DNA from: Mesorhizobium sp. AR07
GTDB lineage: Bacteria; Pseudomonadota; Alphaproteobacteria; Rhizobiales; Rhizobiaceae
Direction of reading: 5' to 3'
Assembly (NCBI RefSeq): GCF_024746815.1
Contig: NZ_CP080525.1
Coordinates: 62,001 to 126,000, forward strand
Length of the DNA: 64,000 bases
Below the pieces are notes generated by a model. It had not been told where the DNA came from. It was given only the letters and a program-made list of their open reading frames with translations, and searched no databases. How positions within the stretch are numbered: position 1 is the first letter of the stretch; each line of letters opens with the position of its first letter. Below, one piece after another: positions 16,933 through 27,149 of this stretch. The translations under genes and the position numbers were made by a program.

Positions 16933-17987
16933 GCGCCCAGGCTCAAGCGGGAAGTGCTCATGCGGCCGCGGGCCTTTGTGTCGCTGTCGGCAAGCCGTCT
17001 GGCAAGCTTCAGCGCCGCCATCAGGCTGTCGGGCCGCGCCACGCCCTTGCCGGCTATGTCGAAGGCGGTGCCGTGGTCGGGCGAAGTGCGGATGAAAGGC
17101 AGGCCGAGCGTGACATTGACAGCCTCGTCGAAGGCCAGCGCCTTGGCCGGGATCAGCGCCTGGTCGTGATACATGCACAGCGCTGCGTCGTAGCCGGCCC
17201 GTGCCCGGGCATGGAACAGCGTGTCGGCGGGCAGGGGGCCGAAAGCGTCGATGCCATCGGCACGCAGGATGTCGACCGCGGGGCGTACGATCCGCTCGTC
17301 CTCGAGACCCATGGCGCCGCCTTCGCCCGCATGCGGATTGAGCCCGGCAATAGCCAGCCGTGGCCTGGCGATGCCGAAGCGGTTGGTAAGATCGGCGGCG
17401 GTGATGCGCGCGGTGGCGACGATCAACTCGGTGGTCAGCGCCTTCGGCACTTCCGCCAACGCGATGTGGATGGTGACGGGAACGGTGCGCAGATCGGGGC
17501 CGGCCAGCATCATCACCGGCATCGCCTCGACGCCGCTGTGCCGGGCTGCCAAATGCGCCAGATATTCGGTGTGACCGGGAAAGCGAAAGCCGGCATCGTA
17601 GAGCGGTTTCTTGGCAATCGGGCACGTGACGACGGCCGACGCTTCGCCGGCAAGGCAGTCGGCAACGGCACGATCGATGGCCTCGATGGTGGCGGCCGCA
17701 TTCGCTGGGTCCGGCCGGCCGGGGCTGTCGATGCAGCGGGCGGCCAGCGGAACGATCGGCAGGGCGCGGGCAAACACTTGCGCCGCTTGCGCCGGCGTCG
17801 TTTCGACAACCGGCAGCGAAATGCCGAGGAGCCGCGCCCGTGAAGCAATCAGTGCCGGATCGGCGAGCAGGTAGAAGGGAGGCAAGCCGGCCGCGTCACG
17901 CGCCATGAAGGCGCCAACCGCGATCTCCGGCCCGATGCCGGAGGGGTCGCCGGCGCTCAACGCGAGCGCAATCACCGCGCGCTCCAC
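16929..17987 (-). CDS. pdxA: 4-hydroxythreonine-4-phosphate dehydrogenase
   Basis: A 352-residue NAD-dependent, metal-requiring enzyme of pyridoxal-phosphate synthesis. The N-terminal [19 protein letters not shown], the internal [13 protein letters not shown], the metal-site [13 protein letters not shown] and the closing [15 protein letters not shown] are typical. The start is GTG at 17987, one base after the stop of the SurA-like gene, and its own stop overlaps rsmA. The arrangement with surA and rsmA is the classic proteobacterial one. Confidence 0.96.
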   Translation of the reverse strand: MERAVIALALSAGDPSGIGPEIAVGAFMARDAAGLPPFYLLADPALIASRARLLGISLPVVETTPAQAAQVFARALPIVPLAARCIDSPGRPDPANAAATIEAIDRAVADCLAGEASAVVTCPIAKKPLYDAGFRFPGHTEYLAHLAARHSGVEAMPVMMLAGPDLRTVPVTIHIALAEVPKALTTELIVATARITAADLTNRFGIARPRLAIAGLNPHAGEGGAMGLEDERIVRPAVDILRADGIDAFGPLPADTLFHARARAGYDAALCMYHDQALIPAKALAFDEAVNVTLGLPFIRTSPDHGTAFDIAGKGVARPDSLMAALKLARRLADSDTKARGRMSTSRLSLGA

Positions 17988-17988
17988 G

Positions 17989-18915
17989 TCAACGCTTGAC
18001 GATGCGGGCTTTCGCCTTCAGCTCGTCGACGTACTTCTTGCTAAGTTCGTCGGCGTTCTTGTCGCCGGAACTTTCGCCCTGGAACACCATCTGGGCGACC
18101 TTGTCGTCGGACACTTCGCGCGACGAGCAGATACCGATGAATTCGACGCCGCGCTCGGTCTCGCGCGTGACGGTGGCGCCGCCGACCTTGGTTGCCTTGA
18201 TCTGATCGGCCCAGTCCGGCGGCAGTTGCGGTGCCAGTACCCGGCCCAGATCGCGAACGGTGACGTCGATCAGGCCCTTGGCGAATTCGCGCGTCGTGTT
18301 GCAGCCGTTGAAGCGGGCACGCATGGCGTCGGCCTCGCGCTTGCGCTTGGCCAGCGTCGCGCTGCGCTCGGCCGCTGGCACCACGAAGATGACCTGCTGC
18401 AGCATATACTCGGTGGCGCTCGGCTTGGCGCCGCCCTTTTCGAGCATTTTCCTGACAATATCCTGTTCGCTGACCGCGCCAGTGCCATCGCCGGAACGGT
18501 AACGCGCACTCAAGGCCTGGTTCCAGGCCATCTGGGCGCGGATGAATTCCTTGAAGTGGCCCTTGCTGACGCCTGACTTCTCCATGACGCCGTCGAGCTG
18601 GCTGAGCTGCATCTTGTTGCTCGAGGCGAAGCGCTGGTAGGCCGCCTCGACCTGCGCGTCGCTGACGCGGATACCAAGCCGCTTGGCTTCGGCCATGCGC
18701 AGCGTCTGGTCGATCATTTCCTGGGCGGCGTCGCCCTTCTTGCGCTGCAGCTTCAAAAAGGCGGCGCGATGCGCGATGTCGCCGGTGGTGACCGGAATGT
18801 CGTTGACGACGTACTTGATCTCGCTGGCGAAAGCCGGCGGCGTCATCACGGTCATCGACACGGACGTCGCCGCGATAAGCAACGCGAACCCTGCTGAAAA
18901 AAGATATTTCCTCAT
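17989..18915 (-). CDS. SurA-like periplasmic chaperone
   Basis: A 308-residue exported protein. The signal peptide ([25 protein letters not shown]) probably ends near residue 31. It is followed by a SurA N-terminal domain ([37 protein letters not shown]) and one divergent parvulin-type segment ([11 protein letters not shown]). SurA assists folding and delivery of beta-barrel proteins, which suits its place between lptD and pdxA. It lacks a second clear PPIase domain, as in other Hyphomicrobiales. An alternative start nine bases upstream (18924) cannot be excluded. Confidence 0.85.
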   Translation of the reverse strand: MRKYLFSAGFALLIAATSVSMTVMTPPAFASEIKYVVNDIPVTTGDIAHRAAFLKLQRKKGDAAQEMIDQTLRMAEAKRLGIRVSDAQVEAAYQRFASSNKMQLSQLDGVMEKSGVSKGHFKEFIRAQMAWNQALSARYRSGDGTGAVSEQDIVRKMLEKGGAKPSATEYMLQQVIFVVPAAERSATLAKRKREADAMRARFNGCNTTREFAKGLIDVTVRDLGRVLAPQLPPDWADQIKATKVGGATVTRETERGVEFIGICSSREVSDDKVAQMVFQGESSGDKNADELSKKYVDELKAKARIVKR

Positions 18916-19016
18916 CGTTGGCATTCCCAATTCTATCCCGGTTCCGCCCAATTTTACCTTTTCCGGGTACACGAAATCCGTGCCAGCCCTATGCGGCGAA
19001 ACGATGTCGCCGGCTG

Positions 19017-21452
19017 TTACTGGGTGGTGGCGAAGGCACTGCTCGACGAGCCGAAATCGCCGAGGGTGCGGAACGACAGGTTGAAGCCGATGGTCTGCGA
19101 CACTTGCCTGGTATTCAGGTCGCGCGACTGCGAGAACGTCATCAGATAGGTGAAGCAGGAATCATTGTAGGCGAAGCCGACCCCGTCGCTGACCAGAACG
19201 CTTTGCTGGATGTCGTAGGTCCCGGACCCGAAGACGCGCCAGTTCTGGTTGAGATTTGTCGACGCACCAAGCGTGACCTCGTGGCGATCGGTCGTGAAAC
19301 CGTAAAGCGGCTGTGCCTGGATGAAGGCGTATCTGGCGGTCAGCGACACCGGCAGGCCGTAATAGGCGGCCTTTAGCTCGGCGCGGCGCATCTCAAAGCT
19401 CCGTTCGTCGAAACGGCCGCTGACCGAGGCCGCGAATCCGTTGGGACTGTTGACGCCGAACAGGCCGACATAGTCCGATGTGCTGGTCTGGAGGCCCGAA
19501 TAGGCACCGACATTGACCAGATCTGGCGCGGCGAAGGAATTCTCGCCGCCGAGCTGATAGGATTGGCCGAAAATGGCATTGGTGCCCCAGCCATTGTTAT
19601 AGGAGCCGGAATAGCGCAGGCCGACATTGGCGCGCGAACCGCCTTCGACACGGTCGTAGCCGGAGAACTTGTCGCGTTCGAACAATGTGGTCGCGTCGAA
19701 GACCATGCTTTGCGCGTCTTCGTTGGGGACCGCGAGACCGCCGACATATTGCTCATTCGGGCGCATGAAGACTTGCGCCATCGGCTCGAACACATGGCTC
19801 GAATTGGCACCCGAAAACAGCACGGGCCAACGCATCTCAAGCCCAGCGGTCGCCATGTAACGGGCAAACGACGAGCGCATATCGTCCTGCTGGCCCAAAT
19901 TCGTTGCCATCTGGTTGACGGCGGTAAGCGAAGCCGACGATGCATTGACGTAGTCGGTGTCGCCCTGCAACGCCAGCAATGGCGTCAGCACCAACCCGTC
20001 ATCGGTGACGAAGCTCCGCTTCCACTCGGCCTCGGCGGTAAGACGTCCAGATTCGCCTTCGATACCGCGGACACGTTGGACACCCGACGATGGTGTGTAG
20101 GGGGTGAAGTAGGTCTGATCGAGATCGTCGCGGCGGATGACGCGGGCGTTGACATTGAGCGACAACTGGCCGCCGGCCACCGACACGTCGGGAATATAGG
20201 CATAGTCGAGCGACGGCAGCACCCAGGGCTGCTGGTTGCTGCGTGAGGCGATATTGCTGTTGGGCGTATTTTCCTGCACCTCGAAGTGCATGGCGCGCAG
20301 GTCGAAATAGTTGCGGCCGTTGAGACCCGTCAGGTAGAGCGACGACTGATGGACGCTGTCGTTGTAGTTGTTGATGTTGTAGGTGTTCGAGAAGTTCTTG
20401 TCGGTCTGCAGCAGCACATCCCAGCCGAAATTCCAGCGCGGATTGATCGCGAACTGGCCCTTGGTGCCCATCATGCCGCGGAATTTGTTCGGATCGCCAA
20501 CTTCGCCCGAATTGATGTTGTGGCCAAAGGTGCCGGGGAAAGAAGCCGAGTCAATAAGGGCATCGGGATCCCGCTGCTGAATCCCGGCGATCTTCAAACT
20601 GTATGCGCCATTGTCGAAGCGCTGGCGCCACTCGGCCTCACCGAGGAAGCCCTGCTTGGTATAGCCCGTGCCGGTGACCGTGAGGTCATAGGTCGGCGAC
20701 AATGCGAAATAATAGGGAACCTTTACGCCGACGCCGAGATCGCTCTTGTAGACGATGCTGGGGATCAGGAAGCCGCTCTTGCGCTTCACCGTCGGGTCGG
20801 CAATCTCGAACGCAGGCAGATAGGCGATCGGGAAGCCGAAGAACTCGAAATTCGCGTTCTCGAAGCGAACCGTCTTCTTCTCGCCGTTCCAGATGATCTG
20901 CTTGGCCTTGACGCGCCAGGTCGGCGCTTTGTCGGGCTTGTCCTCGCACGGTTCGCAGGCGGTGTAGACGCCATTGTGGAACGTGGTCAGCACGCCGCCC
21001 ATGCGCTCGGCGCTTTCGGCGGCGAAATAGGCCTTGTCGACGGTTTCGACGCGCAACGCGTTGACGAAGCCGTCGGCAAAATCATCGGTGATGTCGATAT
21101 GTTGCGAATTGATCTTGGTGCCGTCGCTGTTGATGACCTCGACATTGCCGCTCGCCACCATTCGCTTGGTGTTGCGGTCGTATTCGACCCGCTGGGCGAC
21201 AAGGCGATTGCCACCGTAATCGATCTGCACGCCACCGACGGCGGTCACCGTCTGGTTGTCGTTGTTGTAGACAAGCGTGTCGGCGGCCAGCAGCATCTGC
21301 GAGCCGGCCGGAACCTTCGCCGCCATGTCGCCAACGTCCTGCGCAAGTGCCGGCATCGCAACGGCACAGGCAAGCACGCACGCCAAGGCGGTCGCCGCAT
21401 AGAGGCGCGCCAAACCGGCCTGCCTGTTGCTGGGCAAAAACGCCTCCCTCAC
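19017..21452 (-). CDS. lptD: LPS-assembly outer-membrane protein LptD
   Basis: An 811-residue outer-membrane protein that inserts LPS into the outer leaflet. A signal peptide (residues ~1-38, ending ALAQ) precedes an OstA/LptA-like jelly roll (TLVYNNDNQTVTAVGGVQIDYGGNRLVA) and a long C-terminal beta-barrel ending TIGFNLSFRTLGDFGSS. Cysteines CEPC near residue 168 could form disulfides. The GTG start at 21452 overlaps the lptG stop as TAGTG. It is organised with lptF, lptG and surA. Confidence 0.95.
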   Translation of the reverse strand: MREAFLPSNRQAGLARLYAATALACVLACAVAMPALAQDVGDMAAKVPAGSQMLLAADTLVYNNDNQTVTAVGGVQIDYGGNRLVAQRVEYDRNTKRMVASGNVEVINSDGTKINSQHIDITDDFADGFVNALRVETVDKAYFAAESAERMGGVLTTFHNGVYTACEPCEDKPDKAPTWRVKAKQIIWNGEKKTVRFENANFEFFGFPIAYLPAFEIADPTVKRKSGFLIPSIVYKSDLGVGVKVPYYFALSPTYDLTVTGTGYTKQGFLGEAEWRQRFDNGAYSLKIAGIQQRDPDALIDSASFPGTFGHNINSGEVGDPNKFRGMMGTKGQFAINPRWNFGWDVLLQTDKNFSNTYNINNYNDSVHQSSLYLTGLNGRNYFDLRAMHFEVQENTPNSNIASRSNQQPWVLPSLDYAYIPDVSVAGGQLSLNVNARVIRRDDLDQTYFTPYTPSSGVQRVRGIEGESGRLTAEAEWKRSFVTDDGLVLTPLLALQGDTDYVNASSASLTAVNQMATNLGQQDDMRSSFARYMATAGLEMRWPVLFSGANSSHVFEPMAQVFMRPNEQYVGGLAVPNEDAQSMVFDATTLFERDKFSGYDRVEGGSRANVGLRYSGSYNNGWGTNAIFGQSYQLGGENSFAAPDLVNVGAYSGLQTSTSDYVGLFGVNSPNGFAASVSGRFDERSFEMRRAELKAAYYGLPVSLTARYAFIQAQPLYGFTTDRHEVTLGASTNLNQNWRVFGSGTYDIQQSVLVSDGVGFAYNDSCFTYLMTFSQSRDLNTRQVSQTIGFNLSFRTLGDFGSSSSAFATTQ

Positions 21453-22534
21453 TAGCCGTCTTCCTTGTATAGCAGGAAAGTCACCCCAAAGAACATAGCC
21501 ACCACGACCGGCACCCAGGCTGCCACGACAGTCGGCACGAACCCCGCCACGCCGAATGCCTTCACCAGCACCGAAACGACATAAAGCAGAAACCCGGCGA
21601 CGATGCCACCCAGAATCATCGTCGCCGACTGCCCCATCCTAGCAAATCGCATTGAAACCGTTGCCGCAATCAGCGTCATGGCGACGAGGAGAAACGGCAA
21701 CGCCACCAACGAATCAAACTGCATGGCAAAGGCATTTGCCTTGAGGCCGAAGGAGCGGGCAACCTCGATCTTTCCGGGCAGGTCATAGAAGGGGATGGTT
21801 TCGGGGCGCGCCAGCCGCTCCTGCACGAATTCGGGCTTCAGATTGGTCGGCACGCGATCGCTAGCCGACGCCTGGATCGTGCCGTTCTGGAACGTCTTGA
21901 CGTCCTGCAATTCCCAATAACCGTCGCGCAGGAAGGCACGCGCGGCGTCCTTGCGCTCAACGATGTTGCCTTGCGGGTCGAGAACGAAAAAGACGACATC
22001 GGCCATCTCCAGGCCCTGGTTGAGGATGGCCCGCGCGCCGATGATGGTGTCCCCGGAACTGGTTTTCTGCCGAATCCAGGGCGCGGCATCGGCCGAAACC
22101 GTGTTCGACTTGCCGGAGCGCAGCTCGGTTTCGATCTGCTCGGACCAGGAAAAGGCGTGCGCGGCGAGCGGGTTGATGACGCCGACCGACAGGACGCCGA
22201 ACAGCAACGCTCCGATGCAGCACGGCAGCAGGAATTGCCAAGCGGAAACGCCGGCGGAACGCGCGATGACCAGCTCGTAGCGCCGGTTGAGTGACACCAG
22301 CGTCGCCATCGCCGAGAAGAGACCGACAAACGGCACAGTCTGCAGCATGATCATCGGCATCCGCAGCGCGGAAATGGCCACTGCCGTCCCGTAAGTGAAG
22401 CCGGGCAGGCCGGTGGTGCGGCCGGAAAGCTCGGTGAAATCGATCAGGAACACCAGCGCCAGCAGGCCGAGGAAGAACCAGACGGTGATCGTCACATAGC
22501 GGAAGAAGAAATAGCGGCCCAGCGTCCAGCCCAT
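21452..22534 (-). CDS. lptG: LPS export permease LptG
   Basis: A 360-residue inner-membrane subunit of the LptB2FG transporter. Three N-terminal helices (YVTITVWFFLGLLALVFLIDF; LQTVPFVGLFSAMATLVSL) are followed by a periplasmic beta-jellyroll (residues ~125-260) and three C-terminal helices. It is coupled to lptF by a TGATG overlap and to lptD by TAGTG. LptB, the ATPase, is not in this window. Confidence 0.95.
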   Translation of the reverse strand: MGWTLGRYFFFRYVTITVWFFLGLLALVFLIDFTELSGRTTGLPGFTYGTAVAISALRMPMIMLQTVPFVGLFSAMATLVSLNRRYELVIARSAGVSAWQFLLPCCIGALLFGVLSVGVINPLAAHAFSWSEQIETELRSGKSNTVSADAAPWIRQKTSSGDTIIGARAILNQGLEMADVVFFVLDPQGNIVERKDAARAFLRDGYWELQDVKTFQNGTIQASASDRVPTNLKPEFVQERLARPETIPFYDLPGKIEVARSFGLKANAFAMQFDSLVALPFLLVAMTLIAATVSMRFARMGQSATMILGGIVAGFLLYVVSVLVKAFGVAGFVPTVVAAWVPVVVAMFFGVTFLLYKEDG

Positions 22535-23736
22535 CAGCTGACCCCTTGCCCTGAAGCACCGCTCCTGGACAAACGCAGTTTCAGCGCGGTCCAGCTATCA
22601 CCGATGCGGGTGGCGAAGTTCGTCATCCAGTCCGCCCAGGCTATCGGCAGTTCCATGGTCCGGTTGGAGACGATGAACCAGATCGCCACCGCCGAAGCCA
22701 CAATTGGCACGCCATAGACCATATAGGCATATTCCGGAATCTCATCGGCCTTGCTGGCTGCGAAGAAGCCCAGCCAGCGCACGAACAGCGATATGGCGAT
22801 CGCCGTGATCAGCGGATTGATGCGCGCCTCGCGGTGCGAGCGCGCGTCGCCGGCGACCGCGAGCGCGATCAGCGCGAAGACCATGGAATAGGTCCATTCC
22901 GAAAACCGCTGGTTGAGTTCGGCCCGGAATTCGTTGGGAATTTGCTGGTAGCTCTTGTCGTTGGGGTTTGGATTGAGCAGGTACTGGGTCGTCTGGTCCT
23001 TCGGCAGGAGCGTCACCTCCGAAGCCGCAGCCATGAAGGCCGACATGTCGAAGGCATAGGATGTGAACCGGATGACCGACAGGTCGCCGGTCAGCGTTTT
23101 GCGATGGATGACGCCGTCATTCATCATCAGCACCTTTTCGCCGCCGCGTTCGATGATGTTGCCGGTCTTGGCGTAGTAGACAAGGTTGACCCCTTCTTCG
23201 CGCGAATCCGCTACGAAGATGCCGCCCAGCCGATTGTCGGGAAGCCGCTCGCCGATCTGCAGGAACAGCCCGTCCTCGATCTTGCGGAAGGTGCCTTCCT
23301 GGATGATCAGCGACAACAGATCTGCGTGCGACGCCGCCACCAGGGCGCGGTTTTTCTGCCGTGCATAGGGGTCGATGCCGTTGTCGACGGCAAAGGAGAA
23401 GACGCTTGCCGCGAGGGCCAGAAGCATGATCGGCCGCACGATCGTCCAGCGCGAGGCGCCCGCGGCATTGACGACGGCAAGCTCGGAATCCGAATTCATG
23501 ACGCTGAGTGTCTGTGCCACCGCCACCACCAGCGCAAAGGGCACGACGATCGGGATGATGGAGGGAAGGATGAGAGCGGCGACCTCGAAGAAGGTCAGCG
23601 ACGACTGGCCGCTGTCGGTGACCAGATCGATCTTGGCCAGCACCTGCGTCGTCCACACGATGGCCAGCGTCCACACCAGAGCGGCCATGAAGACCACGAA
23701 AGTGCGGCGCATGATGTAGCGTTCAATGACCTTCAT
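22534..23736 (-). CDS. lptF: LPS export permease LptF
   Basis: A 400-residue partner of LptG in LPS export. It begins MKVIERYIMRRTFVVFMAAL, with the coupling-helix region SDSELAVVNAAGASRW, a periplasmic domain near residues 130-270 and C-terminal helices. It is the first gene of the minus-strand operon that runs to rsmA; the promoter should lie in the 350-bp divergent spacer shared with pepA. Confidence 0.95.
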   Translation of the reverse strand: MKVIERYIMRRTFVVFMAALVWTLAIVWTTQVLAKIDLVTDSGQSSLTFFEVAALILPSIIPIVVPFALVVAVAQTLSVMNSDSELAVVNAAGASRWTIVRPIMLLALAASVFSFAVDNGIDPYARQKNRALVAASHADLLSLIIQEGTFRKIEDGLFLQIGERLPDNRLGGIFVADSREEGVNLVYYAKTGNIIERGGEKVLMMNDGVIHRKTLTGDLSVIRFTSYAFDMSAFMAAASEVTLLPKDQTTQYLLNPNPNDKSYQQIPNEFRAELNQRFSEWTYSMVFALIALAVAGDARSHREARINPLITAIAISLFVRWLGFFAASKADEIPEYAYMVYGVPIVASAVAIWFIVSNRTMELPIAWADWMTNFATRIGDSWTALKLRLSRSGASGQGVS

Positions 23737-24088
23737 GAAGGCTTTTCTCGATCTTTTCGAACGGCATCATGCCACCACGCAAGGGTAGCTGTCCGGCGGC
23801 GCCTGCACAACTGGCTCCATCAGGTGATCGGTCCGGTCCCGACCCAAGTCACCCGCCCCGGCGTGCCGGAGTGTCGTTGCGAATGGATAAGAAAGGGCGA
23901 ACATCGATGGTTAACAACAGGTTGCGGCAAAGAGCGGAGCCGTGCCGCGACGAATCGTCATCGATTCCGTAGGTGATATGGGATGCGAATTCGGCAAAGT
24001 CTTGCCAAATGCCGGAAAACGACCAAATGTCGCGCATCGCTTCGAACCGCTTCCCCAAAAGCTATGCATTCCCCGAAAGCAGGACATG
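23737..24088. promoter_or_regulatory. divergent intergenic region lptF/pepA
   Basis: About 350 bases that must hold the promoters for the lptF operon (leftwards) and pepA (rightwards). I see no gene, no strong terminator and no repeat of the RIME type, and could not fix promoter boxes. Confidence 0.5.
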
Positions 24089-25585
24089 ATGAGCCAGAGA
24101 CCGTCGATCGCCTTCGCCAAATTTTCCGCGCCCAAGAAGGGCAGCGTCTTCGTGCTGTCGGCGGATGAGGACGGCCTGAGCGACGCCGCCAAGGCTTGCG
24201 ATCCCGGCAAGACGCTGGAGCGGGCCTTTCCGGTGGCCGAGTTCACCGGCAAGTTCGCCAGCGTGGTGGAAGTGCTGGCACCCGAAGCAACGTCGCTCGA
24301 CAGGCTGGTGGCGGTCGGCGCCGGCAAGGTGTCGGGGCTCGACGAATATGCCTGGCTGAAGCTTGGCGGCACAATCGCCGCGTCGCTGCGCAAGGCGACA
24401 GATGCAGCGGTGGTGCTCGAAATTGTCGGCGCCTCGCCGAGCGGCAAGGACGCGGCAAGCCTTGCGGCGGGCATTCTTCTGCGCAGCTATTCCTTCGACA
24501 AGTACAAGACCAGGAAGGACAAGGATAACGGCAAGGCGGAGCCGAAAAAGCCCGTCAAGGTCACAATCCACACCGCCGATCCGGCCGCTGCGAAAAAGGC
24601 CTTCGCGGACGCCGAGGCGGTGATCGACGGCGTACTTCTGGCGCGTGACCTGGTCAACGAACCGGCAAACGTGCTGGGGCCGGTTGAATTCGCCGCCCGC
24701 GCCAAGGAACTCGAGGCGCTCGGCGTCAAGGTCGAGATCCTGGCCGAGAAGGAGATGAAGAAGCTCGGCATGGGCTCGCTGCTCGGCGTCGCGCAAGGCT
24801 CGCCGCGCGGCGCCCGCATGGCGGTCATGCAGTGGAACGGCGGCAAGCCGAAGGACAGCCCGGTCGCCTTCGTCGGCAAGGGCGTCACCTTCGACACCGG
24901 CGGCAATTCGATCAAGCCAGCCTCGGGCATGGAGGACATGAAGGGCGACATGGGCGGCGCCGCCGCCGTCACCGGTCTGATGCATGCGCTGGCCGCCCGC
25001 AAGGCGAAAGCCAACGTCGTCGGCATTATCGGGCTGGTGGAAAACGCCGTCGACGGCCATGCCCAGCGCCCCGGCGACATCGTCACTTCGATGTCGGGCC
25101 AGACCATCGAGGTGCTCAACACCGACGCGGAAGGGCGCCTCGTGCTGGCCGACGCGCTGTGGTACTGCAACGACCGCTTCCAGCCGAAATTCATGGTCAA
25201 TCTGGCGACGCTGACCGGCGCCATCATGGTGGCGCTTGGCCAGCACTATGCCGGCCTGTTTTCGAACAATGACGAATTGGCTGAGAGGCTGACGGCGGCT
25301 GGCCAGGCGACGCAGGAGCGGCTGTGGCGCATGCCGCTCGGCGCCGAATACGACAAGCTGATCGATTCCAAGAACGCCGACATGAAGAACATCGGCGGCC
25401 GCTATGGCGGCGCCATCATCGCCGCGCAGTTCCTGCAGCGCTTCGTCAAGGAGACGCCGTGGGCGCATCTCGACATCGCCGGCACGGCGATGGGCTCGCT
25501 GTCGAATGAGATCAACCAGTCCTGGGCTTCCGGTTTCGGTGTCAGGCTGCTCGACCGGCTGGTGCACGACAATTATGAGCAGTGA
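24089..25585 (+). CDS. pepA: leucyl aminopeptidase
   Basis: A 498-residue M17 cytosolic aminopeptidase with two metal ions. The C-terminal catalytic domain shows [19 protein letters not shown], the metal and bicarbonate site [14 protein letters not shown], and [17 protein letters not shown]. The N-terminal macrodomain-like part is more variable. The ATG at 24089 is favoured over the adjacent ATG at 24086 because of AGG spacing. holC follows after 28 bp, an arrangement also seen in other proteobacteria. Confidence 0.95.
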   Translation: MSQRPSIAFAKFSAPKKGSVFVLSADEDGLSDAAKACDPGKTLERAFPVAEFTGKFASVVEVLAPEATSLDRLVAVGAGKVSGLDEYAWLKLGGTIAASLRKATDAAVVLEIVGASPSGKDAASLAAGILLRSYSFDKYKTRKDKDNGKAEPKKPVKVTIHTADPAAAKKAFADAEAVIDGVLLARDLVNEPANVLGPVEFAARAKELEALGVKVEILAEKEMKKLGMGSLLGVAQGSPRGARMAVMQWNGGKPKDSPVAFVGKGVTFDTGGNSIKPASGMEDMKGDMGGAAAVTGLMHALAARKAKANVVGIIGLVENAVDGHAQRPGDIVTSMSGQTIEVLNTDAEGRLVLADALWYCNDRFQPKFMVNLATLTGAIMVALGQHYAGLFSNNDELAERLTAAGQATQERLWRMPLGAEYDKLIDSKNADMKNIGGRYGGAIIAAQFLQRFVKETPWAHLDIAGTAMGSLSNEINQSWASGFGVRLLDRLVHDNYEQ

Positions 25586-25613
25586 GCTGATACAACCGGT
25601 ATAGACTGCAGCG

Positions 25614-26063
25614 ATGGCCGACGTCCTGTTCTACCACCTGACCGAATCGACGCTCGAGGATGCATTGCCCGGCCTCCTGGAGCGCAGCGTCGATCGCGGT
25701 TGGCGCGCCGTGGTGCAGACCGGCACCGAGGAGCGCCGCGATGCGCTCGACCAGCATCTGTGGACTTTCCGCGACGATTCGTTCCTGGCGCACGCGACCG
25801 ATCGCGAGGCCTATCCCGGTGAACAGCCGATCCTGTTGACCACCGGCGACGGCAATCCGAACGATGCGAAAATCCGCTTCCTGGTCGACGGCGCGGTACC
25901 GCCCGAGCTTGGCGGCTATGAGCGTGCCGTGTTCCTGTTCGACGGCCATGACGCCGCCCAGGTCGAGGCGGCGCGGGGGCACTGGAAGACGATGAAGGAT
26001 GCCGGCCATGCCGTCACCTACTGGCAGCAGACACCGGACCGCCGCTGGGAGCGCAAGGCGTAA
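25614..26063 (+). CDS. holC: DNA polymerase III subunit chi
   Basis: A 149-residue chi subunit that links the clamp loader to single-stranded DNA-binding protein. It has the family start MADVLFYHLTESTLEDALPGLLERS, the RRDALDQHLWTFRDDSFLAH region and the C-terminal YWQQTPDRRWERKA. It is the expected downstream neighbour of pepA. Confidence 0.93.
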   Translation: MADVLFYHLTESTLEDALPGLLERSVDRGWRAVVQTGTEERRDALDQHLWTFRDDSFLAHATDREAYPGEQPILLTTGDGNPNDAKIRFLVDGAVPPELGGYERAVFLFDGHDAAQVEAARGHWKTMKDAGHAVTYWQQTPDRRWERKA

Positions 26064-26159
26064 AAGGGGCATCGGCGCCCGTCTTGTAAACGACACTGTT
26101 GTGGCCGAACGATCCGATTTAAGTGTTGGAAAAAGCGCAACTCACGCGGCGGGCTGAGA

Positions 26160-27149
26160 ATGCGGATCAAGATCATCGGGACCGGGCGCGCCGTGCCGGC
26201 AGCATGCGTGACGTCGCGCGCGCTCGACGAGCGGCTGGGGCTCGGCCATGGCCAGCTCGAAGCCGCCACCGGCGTCATCGAGCGCTATGTCTGCGAGGCG
26301 GAATCGCAGGTCGACCTAGCCTGTGCGGCGGCGCGTCTGGCGCTCGCCGATGCCGGGATCGAGGTCGGCGATATCGATCTTATCGTCGGTGGCTGCGGTG
26401 TACCTTACCAGCCATTGCCGTCGACCGCGCCGCTGGTCATGCAGCGGTTGGGCATGGCCGATGGCTCGGCCGCGGCTTTCGACGTCAACAGCTCTTGTCT
26501 CGGCTTCCTCACTGCCTTCGAGACCGCCGGGCGCATGATCGAGGCCAGGCAATGCGAACGGGCGTTGGTCTTCTCCTCGGAAATCGCCTCACGTGCCTTG
26601 CCGTGGAAAGACCAGCCGGAAATCGCGGCCCTGTTTGGCGACGGCGCGGCGGCGGCTGTCTTGTGCCGGTCGGCGCCCGGGGAAAGCGAGGTGGTGGCCA
26701 GTCTGATGCGCACTTATCCGTCGGCCTATGAGGCCTGCGGCATCGGTTCCGGCGGTACCCGCTTCGATTTCCATCGCCAGCCGCAGGAATTTGCCAGCCA
26801 CGCTTTGTTCCACATGGACGGCAAGGAGCTGTTTCGCGTGACCTCGCGCCATTTCAACGGCTTCGTGACGGACCTGCTGGAACGGGCCGGCTGGCGGCAT
26901 GAGGATGTCGACCTCGTCGTGCCGCACCAGGCCAGCCCCTTTGCCTTGGCTCACATGGCGCGCCAGACCGGATTTGCGCCGGAAAAGCTCGTCGACATCG
27001 CGGCGCATTACGGCAACCAGATCGCAGCCTCGATTCCCTTCGCGCTCGACATTGCCCGCCGAGAGCGGCGCATCGCGCCGGGCACAAAAGTGCTCTTCCT
27101 TGGAACATCGGCCGGCGTGTCGTTCGGCGGCATGGCGTTGCGGGCATGA
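26160..27149 (+). CDS. KAS III-like 3-oxoacyl synthase of the 26-33 kb cluster
   Basis: A 329-residue thiolase-fold condensing enzyme. The full triad is present: Cys113 in DVNSSCLGF, His256 in VPHQASPFA and Asn286 in HYGNQIAAS, so it should be catalytically competent. It is not beside plsX, the usual partner of housekeeping fabH, and opens a six-gene set of metabolic enzymes linked by overlapping codons. It may prime a dedicated acyl chain or join two acyl groups as OleA does, but its substrate cannot be read from sequence. The 3' end overlaps the next gene as ATGA. Confidence 0.88.
   Translation: MRIKIIGTGRAVPAACVTSRALDERLGLGHGQLEAATGVIERYVCEAESQVDLACAAARLALADAGIEVGDIDLIVGGCGVPYQPLPSTAPLVMQRLGMADGSAAAFDVNSSCLGFLTAFETAGRMIEARQCERALVFSSEIASRALPWKDQPEIAALFGDGAAAAVLCRSAPGESEVVASLMRTYPSAYEACGIGSGGTRFDFHRQPQEFASHALFHMDGKELFRVTSRHFNGFVTDLLERAGWRHEDVDLVVPHQASPFALAHMARQTGFAPEKLVDIAAHYGNQIAASIPFALDIARRERRIAPGTKVLFLGTSAGVSFGGMALRA

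Noticed and set aside
26160..27149. Housekeeping FabH
   Set aside because: It lacks the usual plsX neighbour and is embedded in a set of accessory metabolic enzymes; a second role for it is not excluded.
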